64,000 nucleotides of DNA from positions 1 to 64,000 of the forward strand of contig WIXG01000110.1 in the NCBI GenBank assembly GCA_009869945.1, written 5' to 3'. The notes beneath the pieces were generated by a model, which made no database searches, was not told the DNA's origin, and was given only the letters and a program-made list of their open reading frames with translations. Position numbers and translations under genes: made by a program. Source of the DNA: Mesaphorura yosii (Eukaryota; Arthropoda; Collembola; Poduromorpha; Tullbergiidae). Positions 39,901 through 54,900 of the stretch are shown here, piece after piece (the stretch's first letter is position 1; the number at the start of each line of letters is the position of its first letter).

Positions 39901-42900
39901 TGACTATGTAAAAAGCGGTAATTTGACAAATTGTACGCATGTGTTACCGTGTGCAGCAGTGCGCACTGAGGTCGGTTGAAGGTGTTTGAAAAGATTTCCG
40001 GTTTTTCCCTCTTATTATTTATAATGAGAGAGTATGAATCTGTCGAGGAGGCGTTACGCAGTAGCACACGCAAGTCGCATTACTGTCAGTCAAGTCTCTC
40101 CTCTTTTCCATATTTTAAATTTAAAAAGTTGGATCGCATGCTGGCACATAATACGACATGACTTTTCAAGACGAGTCTGATTTTTTCCAGCAAAGTGGAA
40201 AGCTAGGGTTTTTTCTGAGTGTGTGCCTCACGCTCATGCCTGACAGCACGCCGAGACTTGTCTCGCATTGCGTTACCTCGTTGCCTGCTGCTGTCTGGTG
40301 CAAGAGAAAGAGGTCGATTCATTGCTTGTTTATGTGGTAATTGGACATTTCTATTAATTGACACAAAAGCGGCAACCTTCATCCAGAACAATTTGCACGT
40401 AGGCTGGTTTTCAATCTCGGTCACACAATGGGTTAATTTGGGTACTCTCATTGTACCATTGCAAAATCTGCACTGAGCCTTGCATTCGCTGCACGCACAT
40501 CAATCAGAGTCCACTAGTTCCACGGCACAACCTCTGCTCGTTTTTCACGTAACGATTATGATTAATAATAAATATCCCATTGTTAATTTTTTCAGCATTG
40601 CATATTAAAAATGGCAGTGATATGCAATCATAATGTATTTAGGAAAAAGTGATTTGTCATGTCATTTTGCTAAAAAAGGATATTTCTTCATGGCACGGTG
40701 CGTTAAGTCTTGTATTACAGCTTGTACAATGGACACATGTAATCCTCCAAAGCTGGTTTTTTCGCCCTCTTCTCCACTTTTAGTCAGGCAGGTATTTAGC
40801 CAAGTATTTAGGGACATTCAATTTCCACAGTCATTATTATCATGTATTGTATTGTAATTATGTTTTATTTGTTGTCAGTTTCTTATTTATTTACCATTTT
40901 GCACGTAGGAGTATCTCTTATGCTCTGTGGTCCGCAACTCCTTTGCGTATTTGTTTTTGCGCTCGCCCGACGAATGTGGACAGACGATTGTTTAGGATTT
41001 TGCAAATTACAGAATTCAGATAAGAATCGACAACAATGGTACAAAAATGGACTGGGCAGAGTGGCACTCGTGCCCGCCGCACGCGATTTTATGTACACCG
41101 TGACTCGTGTGGTGCATTGAACAAGCATTTATGATAAAGGTTGGCATTTTTCGCAGCGAATTTAAATTGTACGCGAATCTCTTGTCCGTCCGCCATAAGA
41201 CATATTCGCATTTGTAATAGACTTACGAAGCAGTAACGAAAGGTTAGCTGTCTCCGCCTGCGTTTCGGGATAAAGGAGCAACAGCTTTTACTACAGAAGT
41301 GAGGAGCTCATGCAAGCATGAGAAGCGTCGAGAAACAAGAAGGCGTTCTTTGTCTCAGTCGTGGTTTAAGTAGGTCTAAGAAAATAAACTATTAATATCC
41401 CAAGTTTTCCAAACTGTCAATCAGAGTTGGGTGTTTCGATGAATAATAATTTTTCATCCGATCGTACGCAACTGAACGCAGCACATTTTTCACGTCCATA
41501 ACCCTCTCCATTGTGCTCGTGAAGTCGCAGTCAGTCAAATCGGTGAAGAATGTTAACATGTTTTTGTAATATGTAAAAAAGCCAAAGTTTAAACTAAAAA
41601 ATCATTCTCCGTAAACAATAATAAAAAAAACGAAAGAATCGAATCGAGACAATCAAAAAGTCGAGGATAAAACGACTCGAGAGAGAAGAGACCACATGCT
41701 GGCTGCATTAATGAGGAAATTCTTATCGCAGAAGTCATACGATTGCATTTTGCTTTGCATGAGCGTAATGCGCATTTTGCTCATTTTCGACCATTATAAA
41801 ATTACGAATTATGTATTAAATTTTTAATCTTTGATTTCTTCTGACTCTTGCGCTTGCTTTTCATAACAATATTAAAGATTTCTGATAACGATGCGAAAAC
41901 TCTAAAAATAAAGTGGTCGGTCGGCTTCGAGAAACGTGCTTCGTAATGGATTAAAGGGAGAAAAATTGCTCCATTGTGTTGAGATTGGTATTTGCACATT
42001 CAGTATCTCAGGTAACATACGCTTTCAGGTATTTCGTTGGCCCTATCTGCACGGCATGAAATCTGTGAGGAAGAATGCAGGAACACTGAAACCTCACGTA
42101 CTGAGTTACAGCGATGTGATTGTTTTCCCAAGACATAAATTAAGCGAGACTTTTCACATTATTCCGATTTATCGACAGGCTCGATCTTTCGATTCTTACC
42201 ACTAATCAAAAATTCTACGTTTAGAATAAACTTGGGATTCGAATTTTGATCAACTCATTAGTAGAATTATTTATTTGCCTTCTTCAGTAGCTCAACTTTG
42301 TCGATTGCTGGCAAAATTCTATTTCTCAACTCACAGCAAATATGCTCACAGTGCAACTGAATCAAAGCCACAATAATGTTATTGACTCTGAACCTCGGGC
42401 TTTGTTGTGATTTCAATGGTATAAATAGAAACTGCATTTCGCATAGTATTACATGGTACAATTTTGTAAAAATTGGATCTTTTCACCCCAATTCTACTAC
42501 ACCGAGGCCATTCTTCAGCAACACAAACTGAGCAACAGGTTGTATTATTATACAATTTACTTTTATGCTCTCATTTCCCCCAAATTCTCTCCGCTTCGCT
42601 CTCTTCTGTCGTAGAGCATTGGCACTGTACGGAAATATCCACAATAATGATCTCCGATGTTGATATAGTTGTAGCACATGAAAGGACTAAATAATAGTAT
42701 CAAGTTTCCACTGCTAAAATTCCCTCATTTCTCTGGTCCAATTTTTGATCATTGTACGATTTTCTCATGATATGAAACTGTAATCATAAGAGTCTCAATT
42801 TCACCCGAAACTAAACTCGATTTGTACTGTAATTGCGGTAAGCTCGCATACATGCTCATTATTTGTTCAAATTGAGCAGCAGAAGATTACCCGAAGTGAA

Positions 42901-45900
42901 TTTTCCCGCAATTACACGTTTTGCTTTTACCCGCTATTACGTGGAATTATTTTTATAATTTCTGGATTTAAAATTGTATCTTGTAGTTTATGTGGAAAAT
43001 TGTTCCAATTTCGCCTGGAGAATAATTGTAATCGCAGAAGGGTTAAAAGTTCAGTGCCTAGTATAAAACAGAGAGCGAAGATTTTCCTAAAACCGAGAAT
43101 GTGAATCTGTGCACGAGAGCCGAACCGTTTCAATAATGTTCCATTTTTTCAAGAAAATATATAATCCGTTATAAAATTCTTATCATACGATCACGGAAAA
43201 CGCGTCTTATTTTATTTTTCAGTTTTTAAATTAAAAAAGGATTGAGACAACTGCAGTTTCTGTCCACATCGCAGAAAAAATTCTTTGGTGTAGAAATTCA
43301 ATCGATGCGTCCCGTTCACACAATTATAATTTCATATTTTGACAAAAATTGGTTCAGGGCTCTATTCCATGTATCCTTTTAATTCTTCGCGAATTCCGCA
43401 AAGGAATCCAGAAATGGAGAGATGTTCAAAGGGTTCAGACATTGTGCACATTGTGCATTCATGTCACCCTCTCCTTTGTTGCATTGATATTTGAGCTTTT
43501 ATTAAAGGTAAATGATTATTTTATATTTATTCTGGATTTCAGTTTTTGCCTCGAATTGAATTGGGAAAATAAACAATGTGTACAATGAGATACCGTAAGT
43601 CCAGAGACGAAGGACGAATCGAAAGGAAAAACAGACTAGACGAAGGATTGATCAGGAATCGGTACAATTTTTCTCCAAAAAAGGAGTAAAGCGCAGGCAG
43701 CATTGGAAAGGAATGACGAATGTGTGAGAAAAGAGGAAGAAATGTGTGCAACCCTATCCGCCTCATCAATGCATTTTAACGGTTCATCACCCGTTCCCTT
43801 TATTATCATCAGCAGCATCAATTGCGATCTGCTGTCAGGACGATGTACACGTTTTTTGGTTTGATACAATTTTTTTTACAAGTTTTGATCATATAAATCA
43901 TATTCCCTTCTTCCTCTTGGTTCCAGTACGTGGAAATAACTGTCTCGCACTCTCCGTGCTCGACGCTGCTCTGGGGTCACGGAATGCCGTTTCTTTTGAT
44001 ACTTCATGCTGTGTATCTTGTTCTTGTATCAAGGCGACCCTTTCCTCCAGCGCAGCTAGTGTCGGAGCGGAGACACTTTTTATATCTTTTGATTGTCTCT
44101 CTGCGTGAGTCTTTCATTTTTTATGTACTGAATTATTGTCCCGTTATACATTTGTGCCCTTCTCTAACTGATGAAGGCAGGCATGCCCTTTGCATTTGCA
44201 TCGACATCACGCATTGGCACTCGCTAACCCTTAATTTTTTGCATTTCAAACTGTCCTGTTATCCTTTCTTTTCTTCTTCCCGTTTCCCTGAATCTGAATC
44301 CTCCAAGATCCATCTGATACGCGAGACTTCACGCGTAGCAGCTCCTATTATTTTCTGCGCTCTGTTCAATCCTTCTATTCTCCCGCATTGTGCTACAATT
44401 TAAAATCTGGACGAGGATTGCAGAGCAGAGGCAAAAGGATTAAAGCTGACAAAGTATGAGACACGGATGTCAATCGGAGATTGACACAAAGTGAGAAAGA
44501 ATTGAAGAGCGTAACGTTCGCCTGTTTACTCACTTTTTACTTGGTCGGTGGCATTAAAGTTTGCGCGACCAAAAATATTGTTACGATTTTCTCACATAAA
44601 CTTCATTAATTTCATGGTTAAAGAGTACAGGCGAATGGAAAATACGCCGTGCCCAAGTGTCAGTTTCACATTTTTCGTCCAAGTCAAGCATCATAGGTTT
44701 TAATGTGATGCATTTAGCAATTGCTACCACTGAATTAAAAGTAATTTCTTTTTCTGTGGACTGACCATCTGTTCGTCCTGCATCACAAAACATTGAACTA
44801 AAATCCTCTTTCTGAGCATTCTGACTGCCGTATACGTGCATGTGCATTAAAAAATTAAGTAATACGTTTGGTTTTTGCTATTTTTATTTTTTATGCGTTG
44901 AATTACAACAACTCGCTAGTGGATATCGAATCTTTCATCTGCTTATAGAAATTATGGTGAATTGTCGAAGCTAAGCTGATCAGAAATATGTTTAATGCCC
45001 TGCTGCCTTTGCTGGCTGTTCAATATTCTCCACTCCTATTAAATATAAAATGAGATTTCAGAGATATCGAATCCGACAGATAAGCTATAAGCTCTGGCTT
45101 TTGGCATTGGACTCCAATTTTTGAATTAAGATTGTTACAAACACAGCAAGCACACTGTTTGGTCGATTTTTTAACATTCCAATTGTCATTAACCAAATAG
45201 TTATTTGGCGTGCACATACGTAAGAGATTATTGGTGTAAAATAACATTTTATGCCAAAGTACAACAAAAGTGGGCCCCGATTCTGTTTTAGTTGAAACTT
45301 TCGACTTTTTGTTCTTAGTATGCAGATGAGGTTAAAAATGTGGAAAAAATCTACCATGAAAGTACGTGGTCGTATAAATCATTTTCGCCTTTCTGTGAGA
45401 AAAGCCGGTTTTCTCACAGAAAATGCCATTTCCTAAAGATTTAGTTTCAAGGCAAAAGACGCAGCAAAAGTATCGGTTCAGATATAAGAGCTGAATAAAA
45501 TTAACGCAGGCCCTTCAAAGGGAGAGATTCTAATGCGAGGACTTGGACACGGGCCTTCTGCTCCATCGTATTGCAATGTTACTCGAAGGCGGAGGCTTTG
45601 ATAACACGCAAAGGCATCGATTCACTGACGTTTCTAATTTTGGAGCGGACAATTCAACATCATTAAAATACAGAAAGCACTTTTTCAGCTTCATCTGCCC
45701 AGAAAATAAATAATAGTGGTAATAATAAGTTTGCAGCAACAGTAAGAATCGTAAAAAGACGAAACCGAGCGCCCAGTCGACCAACGCTTGTATTGTTGAA
45801 AGCAATTGTTTCTCTCAAATTGAGCCGGGCCTCAAGGCAGCAGCATCAGAAATTGGATTCAACTCAGTGAAAGAGTTGGACTTATCTATAATTTTGTTCC

Positions 45901-48900
45901 TGAAAAGTATAAGAATATCCTCAAAACAAAAGAATTGTTTCTGGTAAGAAAATAATTCTGCTGGCCAAGATTTTCATCGCTGCGTGTACACGGACATGTA
46001 ATCTGTTCACTCGTCTCGTTCCCATTGTCTTGTATGCATATTTGACGTGATTTCCAATGAAACATTGAAACGTGTAAAAAACAATTCGGACTGGATAAAA
46101 TTAAGGATTTAAGTCTCATCATCACATCACACTTATTATCATTACCATTGTAATCACTCGTATTCTTCCCATTGTACAGCCTTGCCACAATTGAGCCTGC
46201 CTGCTGCCACAGCCACAGTTGGATTTCTTACATCATTAAGTCTGCATTATTACTCTCGCATTCTGTGTTCCCACTTTTCATCCTCTTTTTTATACCGATT
46301 TTCAAATTAGGAAGAATGATATCAAAGGCAGGGCTTCATTTGTACGCATAATGCAGCGAAATGATATATGCAGATGAAGCAGAAATAAAATACGTCAAAG
46401 TAATACGTAATCTACGGATGAGTTGAGATAAAAGCGGAGAATCTCCTCATTTGCACACACAACTTTGTTTCTTTTGGCCAACGTTCGAAAAAATTGAGAC
46501 AGGAATGTTTTTGGTTTCAATTGTAACATTTTTTCATGCTCTCAACTCCTTTGGCAAAATGTAGTTAATATTAATACAGTATTTGTCCCCTTCAGCTTCT
46601 CGCCATGCCGCTGTCTTTTGGTTTTGTGAAACCCGAAACGCAAAAGACGAAGCGTAGGTTTACAAAAAACTGAATTCATGGAGAGATTACGTTTGGAACG
46701 AAGGACTAATCATCCTTCGCAATTAATTAAGAATTCTTCCACTTTATTAGTAAAGCCAAGCTTGCAGTAGCGAATCTCAGTTTTTCATTTGTTCGTTTCG
46801 GAGCAATCCAATTTAAATACTTCTTACGTTCAGTTTTCATTCTACTGTCTTACTGTCTTGTCTTTCCATCTCACTGGCCTCACTCTTTCTCCTAACTCTG
46901 AGATTGTTGACTCGGATTCCTTTCTTTCGTAAATACGAACACGGGCCATTTGAACAAGGAGTTTTCGCATTTTCCACAGCTTCAGGGAATTCATTAGTAC
47001 GGTTGCATAAGTAATTGCGAGTGATTTCAATTGTGACAAAGCGAAGACAAAACGCCCATGCTCATTCCAGACAGGCGTGTTGCAATTCATATCAAGCAAT
47101 TAATCGAGATTTGGGCAAGTCGAAAAACGTAGAAATATTTATAAAAACATTGCACTCAGAATTGAGATCAATTAAGATCAATTGTGTTCCTTTTTGATGT
47201 TCCAGCACAAACACTTCGCAGCATATCAGTCTTCATTTCCTTTCTCATTTGTAGCGATTAAACTTGAGTCCTTTCAGAAGTGTCTGTCAAATGATCAAGT
47301 TCTCAGTTTCTTTTGCACTTGATTCAGTTTCTCGAATAAATAATTTACATTTTGAAACTGTTTGCATAATCACAAGCATACATTCATGCGTGGACACGCG
47401 CGCGATTGTTCACTCTGCTATTATTATGTATGCAATGAAGAAACCTTTTGATACCATACAAGGAATGACATTGGTTGTGTGTTGTCTCGCACAAATTAGT
47501 CTAAATATCTTAAATATCTTCAAACCTTCTCATACAGCGGAGAATATTAATTTTAATTTCTCGCAATTGCCAAATTTGAGATTTAAAACGCATTGTCCTC
47601 TATTCATTCATTCCTCGTGTGCACTAAGCAGAAACAGAAAGGTTGCAAAGCAGTGAGGATAAAATTTCCATTCTCTAAATTAATAATAATGACTAATAAT
47701 TTTTCTTCTCAGTCCTCTACATTTATTAGCGTCAGAACAAGCAGAAGGCGTAAATTACCATTAAAACACATCGAAGCCATGATTACCAAATGATACGTGT
47801 GCGAAGTTGTAACTTTTTTGGTGCAGATGTACAGTTGGGTGCATAAAATGAAATGATGACCAAAAAGTACAAGATTCTAACACACTTGAGGCTTAAAAAC
47901 AGGACTCGAGCCGAGTCAAGCAGACTGTGGCTCTAAAAATAGACATTTACTTTACACGCGCTGTGTAATTAATGTTTGTTCTGCCACGTCGAAATTTCTT
48001 TTTGTTTAATCATGAAAATTATGTATATATTATTCGCTGACTGATTTTATGATGGTTAATAAAGAGTGTACAATGTTTTGACAATAGCTTCCGCATTTCC
48101 ACTCCACCCTGTTCATGTATTGTCACCTGGAACTGTTAGGATTTGACTCGTTTATTTCCGGCGAACATGAACGTGCCTTCTTGAGAAAAGTACAGCTTCA
48201 AGTTAATAAATTATGTGGATAATTGATGCTTGTTTGATTTTGACTGACTGCTCATTCGATCAGCCCTGGCTATAATTAGTAGTCAACATTTTTATGAATT
48301 AATGCGCATTTATGAAGTGTAGGTAAGGTCGCCAAATATTTTTAAATAGCGGGTTTATAGCCTTCTGTATTGAGTATGTCTTCAAGGTGAATCCAGCTCA
48401 GCGACAGTGTGGCACTGTACTGAATGATATAATTTAAAATATCAACAATTAAATCTAAATCCTTACTAAAATCAACACGCTGAGTTTTTCAAAATGCAAA
48501 ATCCAAGCTTGCTAATTGGCATTTGTCATAATCTCAAGAAGGTCAAATTTATTACAGTCGCTTGAGGTATGTAAACCGTTCCGTTGTAATTATGGTCCCA
48601 TTTCACTTTAGGACAATTTAGCATTTATCAATTCATAAGACTGAGTCTGGTATACGAACCGCCTTTGACTTGTTGCGCAGCGTGCGAGTGAAGGATTTCG
48701 TCTACAAAAGAATTGATTTGAACAGAATTTCTTTCATTTTTTCCGCCCAAAGATATTCGACTTTATAGAAAGAAACGTTTTCTGTGGCCGCGGAACATTT
48801 TACATGCGATAATTATAATAAATTACTCAAAAGATTGTAAGCCCCTTGAGGCGTGGTCAAACGCAGTTTCACAGTAATTAAGTAGCAATGAAACGAAAAA

Positions 48901-51900
48901 GCAATGAAAATTCTTCCTTCTTTCAACCTGATCTTGTTTCACGAGCATAAATTCAGAAATGTATGAATTAAAAATGCTTTTAATTTTTCACAACAAAAAA
49001 CAGGACAAGAGCAAGTAAAACAACAACATGATAAATGTCCTCATTTGAAATATTTGTATCAACCAACAAGTACAAGAATGAAAAACACCGTGAATTGGGT
49101 TTACTTTGTTGTGCGTTTATCTGTCAAACTCCTTGCTCAAAGTGTAGCCCATAAAACAAGTTGATTAAGAGTAAATTCCAACGCGTCGTCTTCTCCTCTC
49201 CTGGCAGTTGCTGCTGCTGATTTTTTGCAGCAAAAACCTGCGAGCATACTTTAAAGTGTAGCAAATTTATAAATTATAAATCAACAAAACTGTAGCGCAA
49301 TAATTACAAATGCAGGTTGCGTACTTGGTTGGTAACTTCGTCATGTCATTACACTCGCTTCATTACAGTCTTCCCGTACTTGGCAACCTGGCCCGCTCAT
49401 TTTCCGAGATAAATTGTAATTATTTTCCACGAGGAGAGAAGTACCACCAAAAAGCGATGACTCTGACTCCGCAGTCTCAAGAAGCTGCTCGGCTCCGAAA
49501 TAATTGTAAAAACTGAAACGATAAATTAATCAGAAATGTACAGAATGAATAAAAGCAGCAATAAGAAAAATAATAATGGAAACTGGTTCATCCAGTTTCA
49601 AGAATTATGTTTTTTTGTACTCTCATTTTAAGATGCGGCACATAACACAGGACAGGTGAGACCCAGGGCAGGCCAAGCAAAGAGGAAAGTTAAACACTTT
49701 GGGAGTCCACATCATATTGTGATACGATTCAGTTAAAATAGTTAAAAATAAGGATTTTGGTGCTGTATTTGGTAACCAGAAATGTAGTAAATCCTCAGGT
49801 TTTAAGTTCGTTCTTTTCTTCATCTTTGTACACTGCCGTAAGTTTATGTTCTAAGCATTGATATTAATATTTATGAACCCGTTTTGAGTGTGCTAGACGT
49901 AGTTAAAATGTTACTTGCACGCGGGCAGATAAATCAATTAATGGAACCGATCTGTCGGTGTTTCTACAAATAGAAGCATAATGCGCCTGAGCCTGGAAAT
50001 CTTTGGCCAGTCTTTGCGATGACCACGCTAAATTTCCAACACTTGAAGAAATGTGTAAATGTTTGCGGTAAAGTGTTTGAGACGAGCCGAGCAAGAGCAC
50101 AAAAGGCATTTACATAATTTACACATTCTTATGTGCCTTGTAAGTATTGATGTTTAGCAAAGTCATTCAGGATTTCTCATATTCGAATAATATTTTTACA
50201 GAAAATATTCCTCTTATTTCGCCGTCATTATTATTCTTGTATTCTGACTGGGAGAGATGTAAAGATGCGAGCAGGCTGTAACTTATAATTTCTGTAAAAG
50301 AACAAAGCTCCTCATTTTGCGTTTCATCCTTTTATTTATTTTTATGTAAATATCTTATTTATTTCGCCTTCCACGATTTTCCACGGCTAATAAGAGAATT
50401 GCGGAGGAGTCGAGTTCCTTTTTATGTATTTTACAGATTAGTACACAGAACAGGAGAAGTGTTTGGAATCTTAGGAAAATATTCATAAAAAATAATAAAG
50501 TAAGAGCATTCTACTTGTGACTGCTCCGCACCGCATTCGTTATTCTTGTGTCTCTTATTATTTCATGCTTTGTTTAACTTATGTTTTAACACATGCAAAT
50601 GATTTGAGTCGAGAGAACTCAAGAAAATTGAAATTTGGAATGCACAAACAAAAAGGGACTCGAGTTTGAGTGCTAAGAACAGAATCTCTTTTTCACCACT
50701 TTCAGGAGATCGCAGAGATGAAGGATTGTGTGGCTTACACCACAAATATGATGTTGTAGCTTGTGACTTTTGCCATTGAAATCTTGATACAGTTATGACA
50801 TGTGCATTTCGATACCCGAGTTCTATAGATCAGAAGTTGACTAGATCGGCCTGCCGACTTGGCCGGGCTGCCCTTCCTACACCGAGCAGTGGCTTGTGTC
50901 TCTGCATAATGAATGTGCATCAGCCATCATCATTTATACGATCTGGAGAGTAAATACGACATTTATTGCTCGTTTTTCGCTCTCGTGCCCTGTTATTATT
51001 TTTATTAGTATGCAAAAGTACGTTCAACAACTAATAACCATTACGTCTGGCATCAGCACGGCGTTTATTATTTCTCTCCACATTTCCTTGATCAAATTAC
51101 ATGCACAAACAAATAACTCTTCAGACACATTTCAAAATTTAATATTCACCAAGCAGCGCATTCGTTATACGACGACGCGTCTCGTACAGAAAATATTCAA
51201 TTTGTGTATTTACTTAAACCTGCGTTTAGTTAAGAGGAGAAAAAACTTGAAAATCAAATCTTGTGCCTCATGTCTTAAGTAATGAAATGACACGTATGTT
51301 TTTTCTTTCGTGTGCACTCTCTTGAGCTCTAGTTCGTGCATTCAAATTAATAATCTTATGCCCAAATCAAAAATATCCAAGTCATGCTCTCATCTGTCTG
51401 ACATGAGGATTACATCATGCTTCTCTTGTACCTCGTTTGCTCTTACCTATTCAATTCAATGGTCGCTGTCTTTAAGATAATTTCTGCAAATACATCAGTT
51501 TAATTTTTTTGCGAACCTATAACACGATGCAATAATATTATATTCTATTATAATCATGATAGCATTTTGTAGAACTAGAAAAAGGATGGAAGGCAGACAT
51601 TCCCTGATTGTACGTTCCATACGCAGAATTTACAAATCGAACTCTTCCACGAAAGTACGATGTTCGCTAGAAGACAAGATGAGAGATAAGAGATATCATC
51701 CTATTTAGCTGACCTGCGTCTGCCTGTCAGATAAAGTTTCGGACACGTAAACATTGAATTGTGCGATACAAGATTGCTGGTACTCATCAATTTACTGCTT
51801 ACACATTTCTACGAATAAGAAACATTGAGAGGTCAAGTTCAAGCCTGAAAATAGGTCAGCATGTGGAGGCACCGGAGATCAGATGGTGGCAGTCTGTGAG

Positions 51901-54900
51901 ACAGAGGCGCCGAGCCAATAACGAGCGTTAATCACGCAGAATATGTATAGCAACTGTGCAGTGTTTACTACTGTCACCGACATTTATGACTGAATATCAA
52001 CTGATTACTAATCACCAAAAAATATTGGTACTGGGAAATTTTAGCTATTTTGAAATGTGCATACTAATCAGATCTTACTTAGGGTCTGAAATGATACAGA
52101 AGTCTAAAATCTGTGTGAACCGACCGAAATCTAGGTTCTCACTGCCGTAAAACGGCTAATGGTTTCGCTATAACCAGGCAGAAAGTCTCACATTACCGTG
52201 CCTTGCCTCAGCTCGATCTGGTTTGCAAAATGCTGGATTTGCAGAAAGTACCTAAAATAGAGAATTAATTTAAATGAAAAGCCATAATTATCAGGAGACA
52301 AGGTAAATGTCTTTGGTAAAAATTCATTCACGCTTGACATCATTCACTGGGACTCGTTGCGAATCCTGATTTATGGACACAAAATGACATTCAATTGACG
52401 GTAGGCATATATCACTTTCTCAAAAAAGGAGCCTCGGGCACTACTACTTATTTTGAAGTGACTTAAGTAACTTGACATCATCGGAACGGAATGACGGAAT
52501 TTTCAAAGATGCTTGTCTCATTATTCAAGTAACGTGTTCATCTAACGTCGACGAGAGTAAAAAGAAGACGGGACGAAAATTGCATTGTTTACGTTGCCAT
52601 AGTCTAATCATTATCTCGTCACGCTCGCAAAATAACTCAAAGAAGAAATTTTCAGTAAAAACAACCGAGCCAGGCTTTTTTTTTATACGCAAATCAATTT
52701 TTGGTCATTTCTTGTACGAGAATTTGGAAAAATCTTGAACAAAATAAAGCAATGATGTGTTCTCATTGTATTAGCGCTTTGTTGCACGGCACAGTCTTCG
52801 AGGTGCAGTAATTGAAGCTCATCTGCGCGTGAGGCTTTATTGTCGACACAAAAGAGTCATCATCATTCGGACCACTGCTATCTTGTATGGCGTGATCAGA
52901 AGCGTGCCGAATTTCACCCAGCCTTCCTTTAGGGGCAAGACTGGGAGCCAATGCTCCTTGTCTCGATTTAACCATTTCTCACGTTCTCCGGTAATTATGT
53001 TTTCTTACTCTTGATTTCATTATTCTTCGAGTGTTTGCGTTGTAGTTTTTTCGTGGTGTTTTATGGAAATTAAGTTTTTGCTCTGCTTTACATCTCTTGG
53101 CTGTCGGCTTACATAATTTGCAGATAGTTCACGTTTCAAGTGTTTTCATCTTGATGGTTTCAAGGGCATCCAGCGATCTGTTTATAATGTACCAAGTATG
53201 AGGCCTTGCTCACTATTTGACTAATTCATTGTATTTTCTGTAGGTGATTCTGATGGAAAACTGGCACCCGCGCATCAACACTCAAATGGGCACCAATCGT
53301 CAAAGGTGAGGTGAAAAGCTTATCGAAGGAGATCGTGAACGTTTTCTGGCAAATGTGACTTTGGTTAAGTCCGTCCATAATTACTTTAGTTCGCATTGAG
53401 GGTAACTGCACTCACAAAGCGTGAAAATTGAGATGCGCAAGATTTCCGTTACATGGAGGAAACTAGAAGAGAATGTTGATGAGAATTTATTAGTACTTTC
53501 AGATGTCTGCAAAAATCGCAAATAAAAATTCTCATCTTGACAAATAAAACCCGAGGCACTCAGGCCGACTTCAAAGCCAAAGAATTTGCGCTATCTGAAA
53601 AAGTTGGATGTGTTTTGATATTATTATTTTAGTTGTTAAGAATTCCTCGCATACTCTGTCTTTCTCTCTTTCTAATTCTTTCGTGTCCTGGTAGTGACAC
53701 CACACGCGGTACGCCGAGCGAATGCGGAGGCATTATTACGTACAAATTGTTTAAAAATAGAGAATACGAGGAGAAGCGCGCACTTAACGCACACATTTAG
53801 ATAAAAACATTCTCATTTCATCATCAAAAGCTGTTTTGCACTTTTCTGGTAAGTGAACTGGATTTGGCATAGGTAATTAATTTCAAAGATTAAAATAAAT
53901 CCGCGCAGACAAATTCAGAACACAGCTCAGAAAAATCTTTTTTCCTGCCTGAGCAAGTTATTAATGTAAATCCTGCAGAAGTAACGAGATTCTTATTACG
54001 TCAGAAATGGGAATTCGATTCAATTAGTCTCCTTCAAAAGCTAAAAGACTTTGGAAAAATTATTTCTTCACTTGTTTCATCATTTCAACCGCAGAATGAC
54101 TCCACTTCAACGGCGAAAGTTTACTTTACTCCTTAAAGTAGACAGGGAGTAATGCATGCACGATTTGTTTTGCATTTTGAACTTATGTAACTCACTTAAT
54201 GTTCGCATTTGCGTATTTGTCACAGTTTGTGAGCCAGAAAAGACAACAATTTTTCTTGATCTTTGCTCCATGCGACTTCTGAAAGTCGGTACAATCGCAC
54301 AATTCACTTTTACGCGAAGACAAGCACTGAAAATAGCTGAGAATCAAGCGTTGTCAAGGCTTTAATATCTTTGATGCATTGCAGGTTAGTCTACCGGAAA
54401 ACATGTCCCGATTCTTAGCCGCCTTGCACGAGACCGCCAGTTTAAAACCCGAGGCGGTGGATCACCTTCAAGACAATAATAATGTTTACAAAGTCAACGC
54501 AGCACGGGATCATGTTGGGCATCAACTCTTCGTAAACCCTACAAACGCCGCTTCATCAAACTCATCTGCCGGTGGGAGTGAGGCTGGAGCATTTGAAGAT
54601 GGCAACAAGAACTACTGCACTCGAAGGACCAGGAAAGGTCAAGCCTTATCGGATGTGGAGAAATCAGAATTCAAAAGCAATGGCGAAAGTCTGCTGCTTA
54701 ATCGCTCCAGCAGTAATAACACCGCTCAGAGCAAGGGGCACAAGTCAAAGAATTCATCAGGTAAGAAGAATCACGGGAACGAATCTGAGGGTCATGAGGT
54801 CAATTTTGTAGCATGGTGTACTTCTTGAATCGCATATCAAATTTTTGACACATGCGTATGCTTTGGGTTCTCATACTCGCAGGGTAGTGCATAAAAGTAA

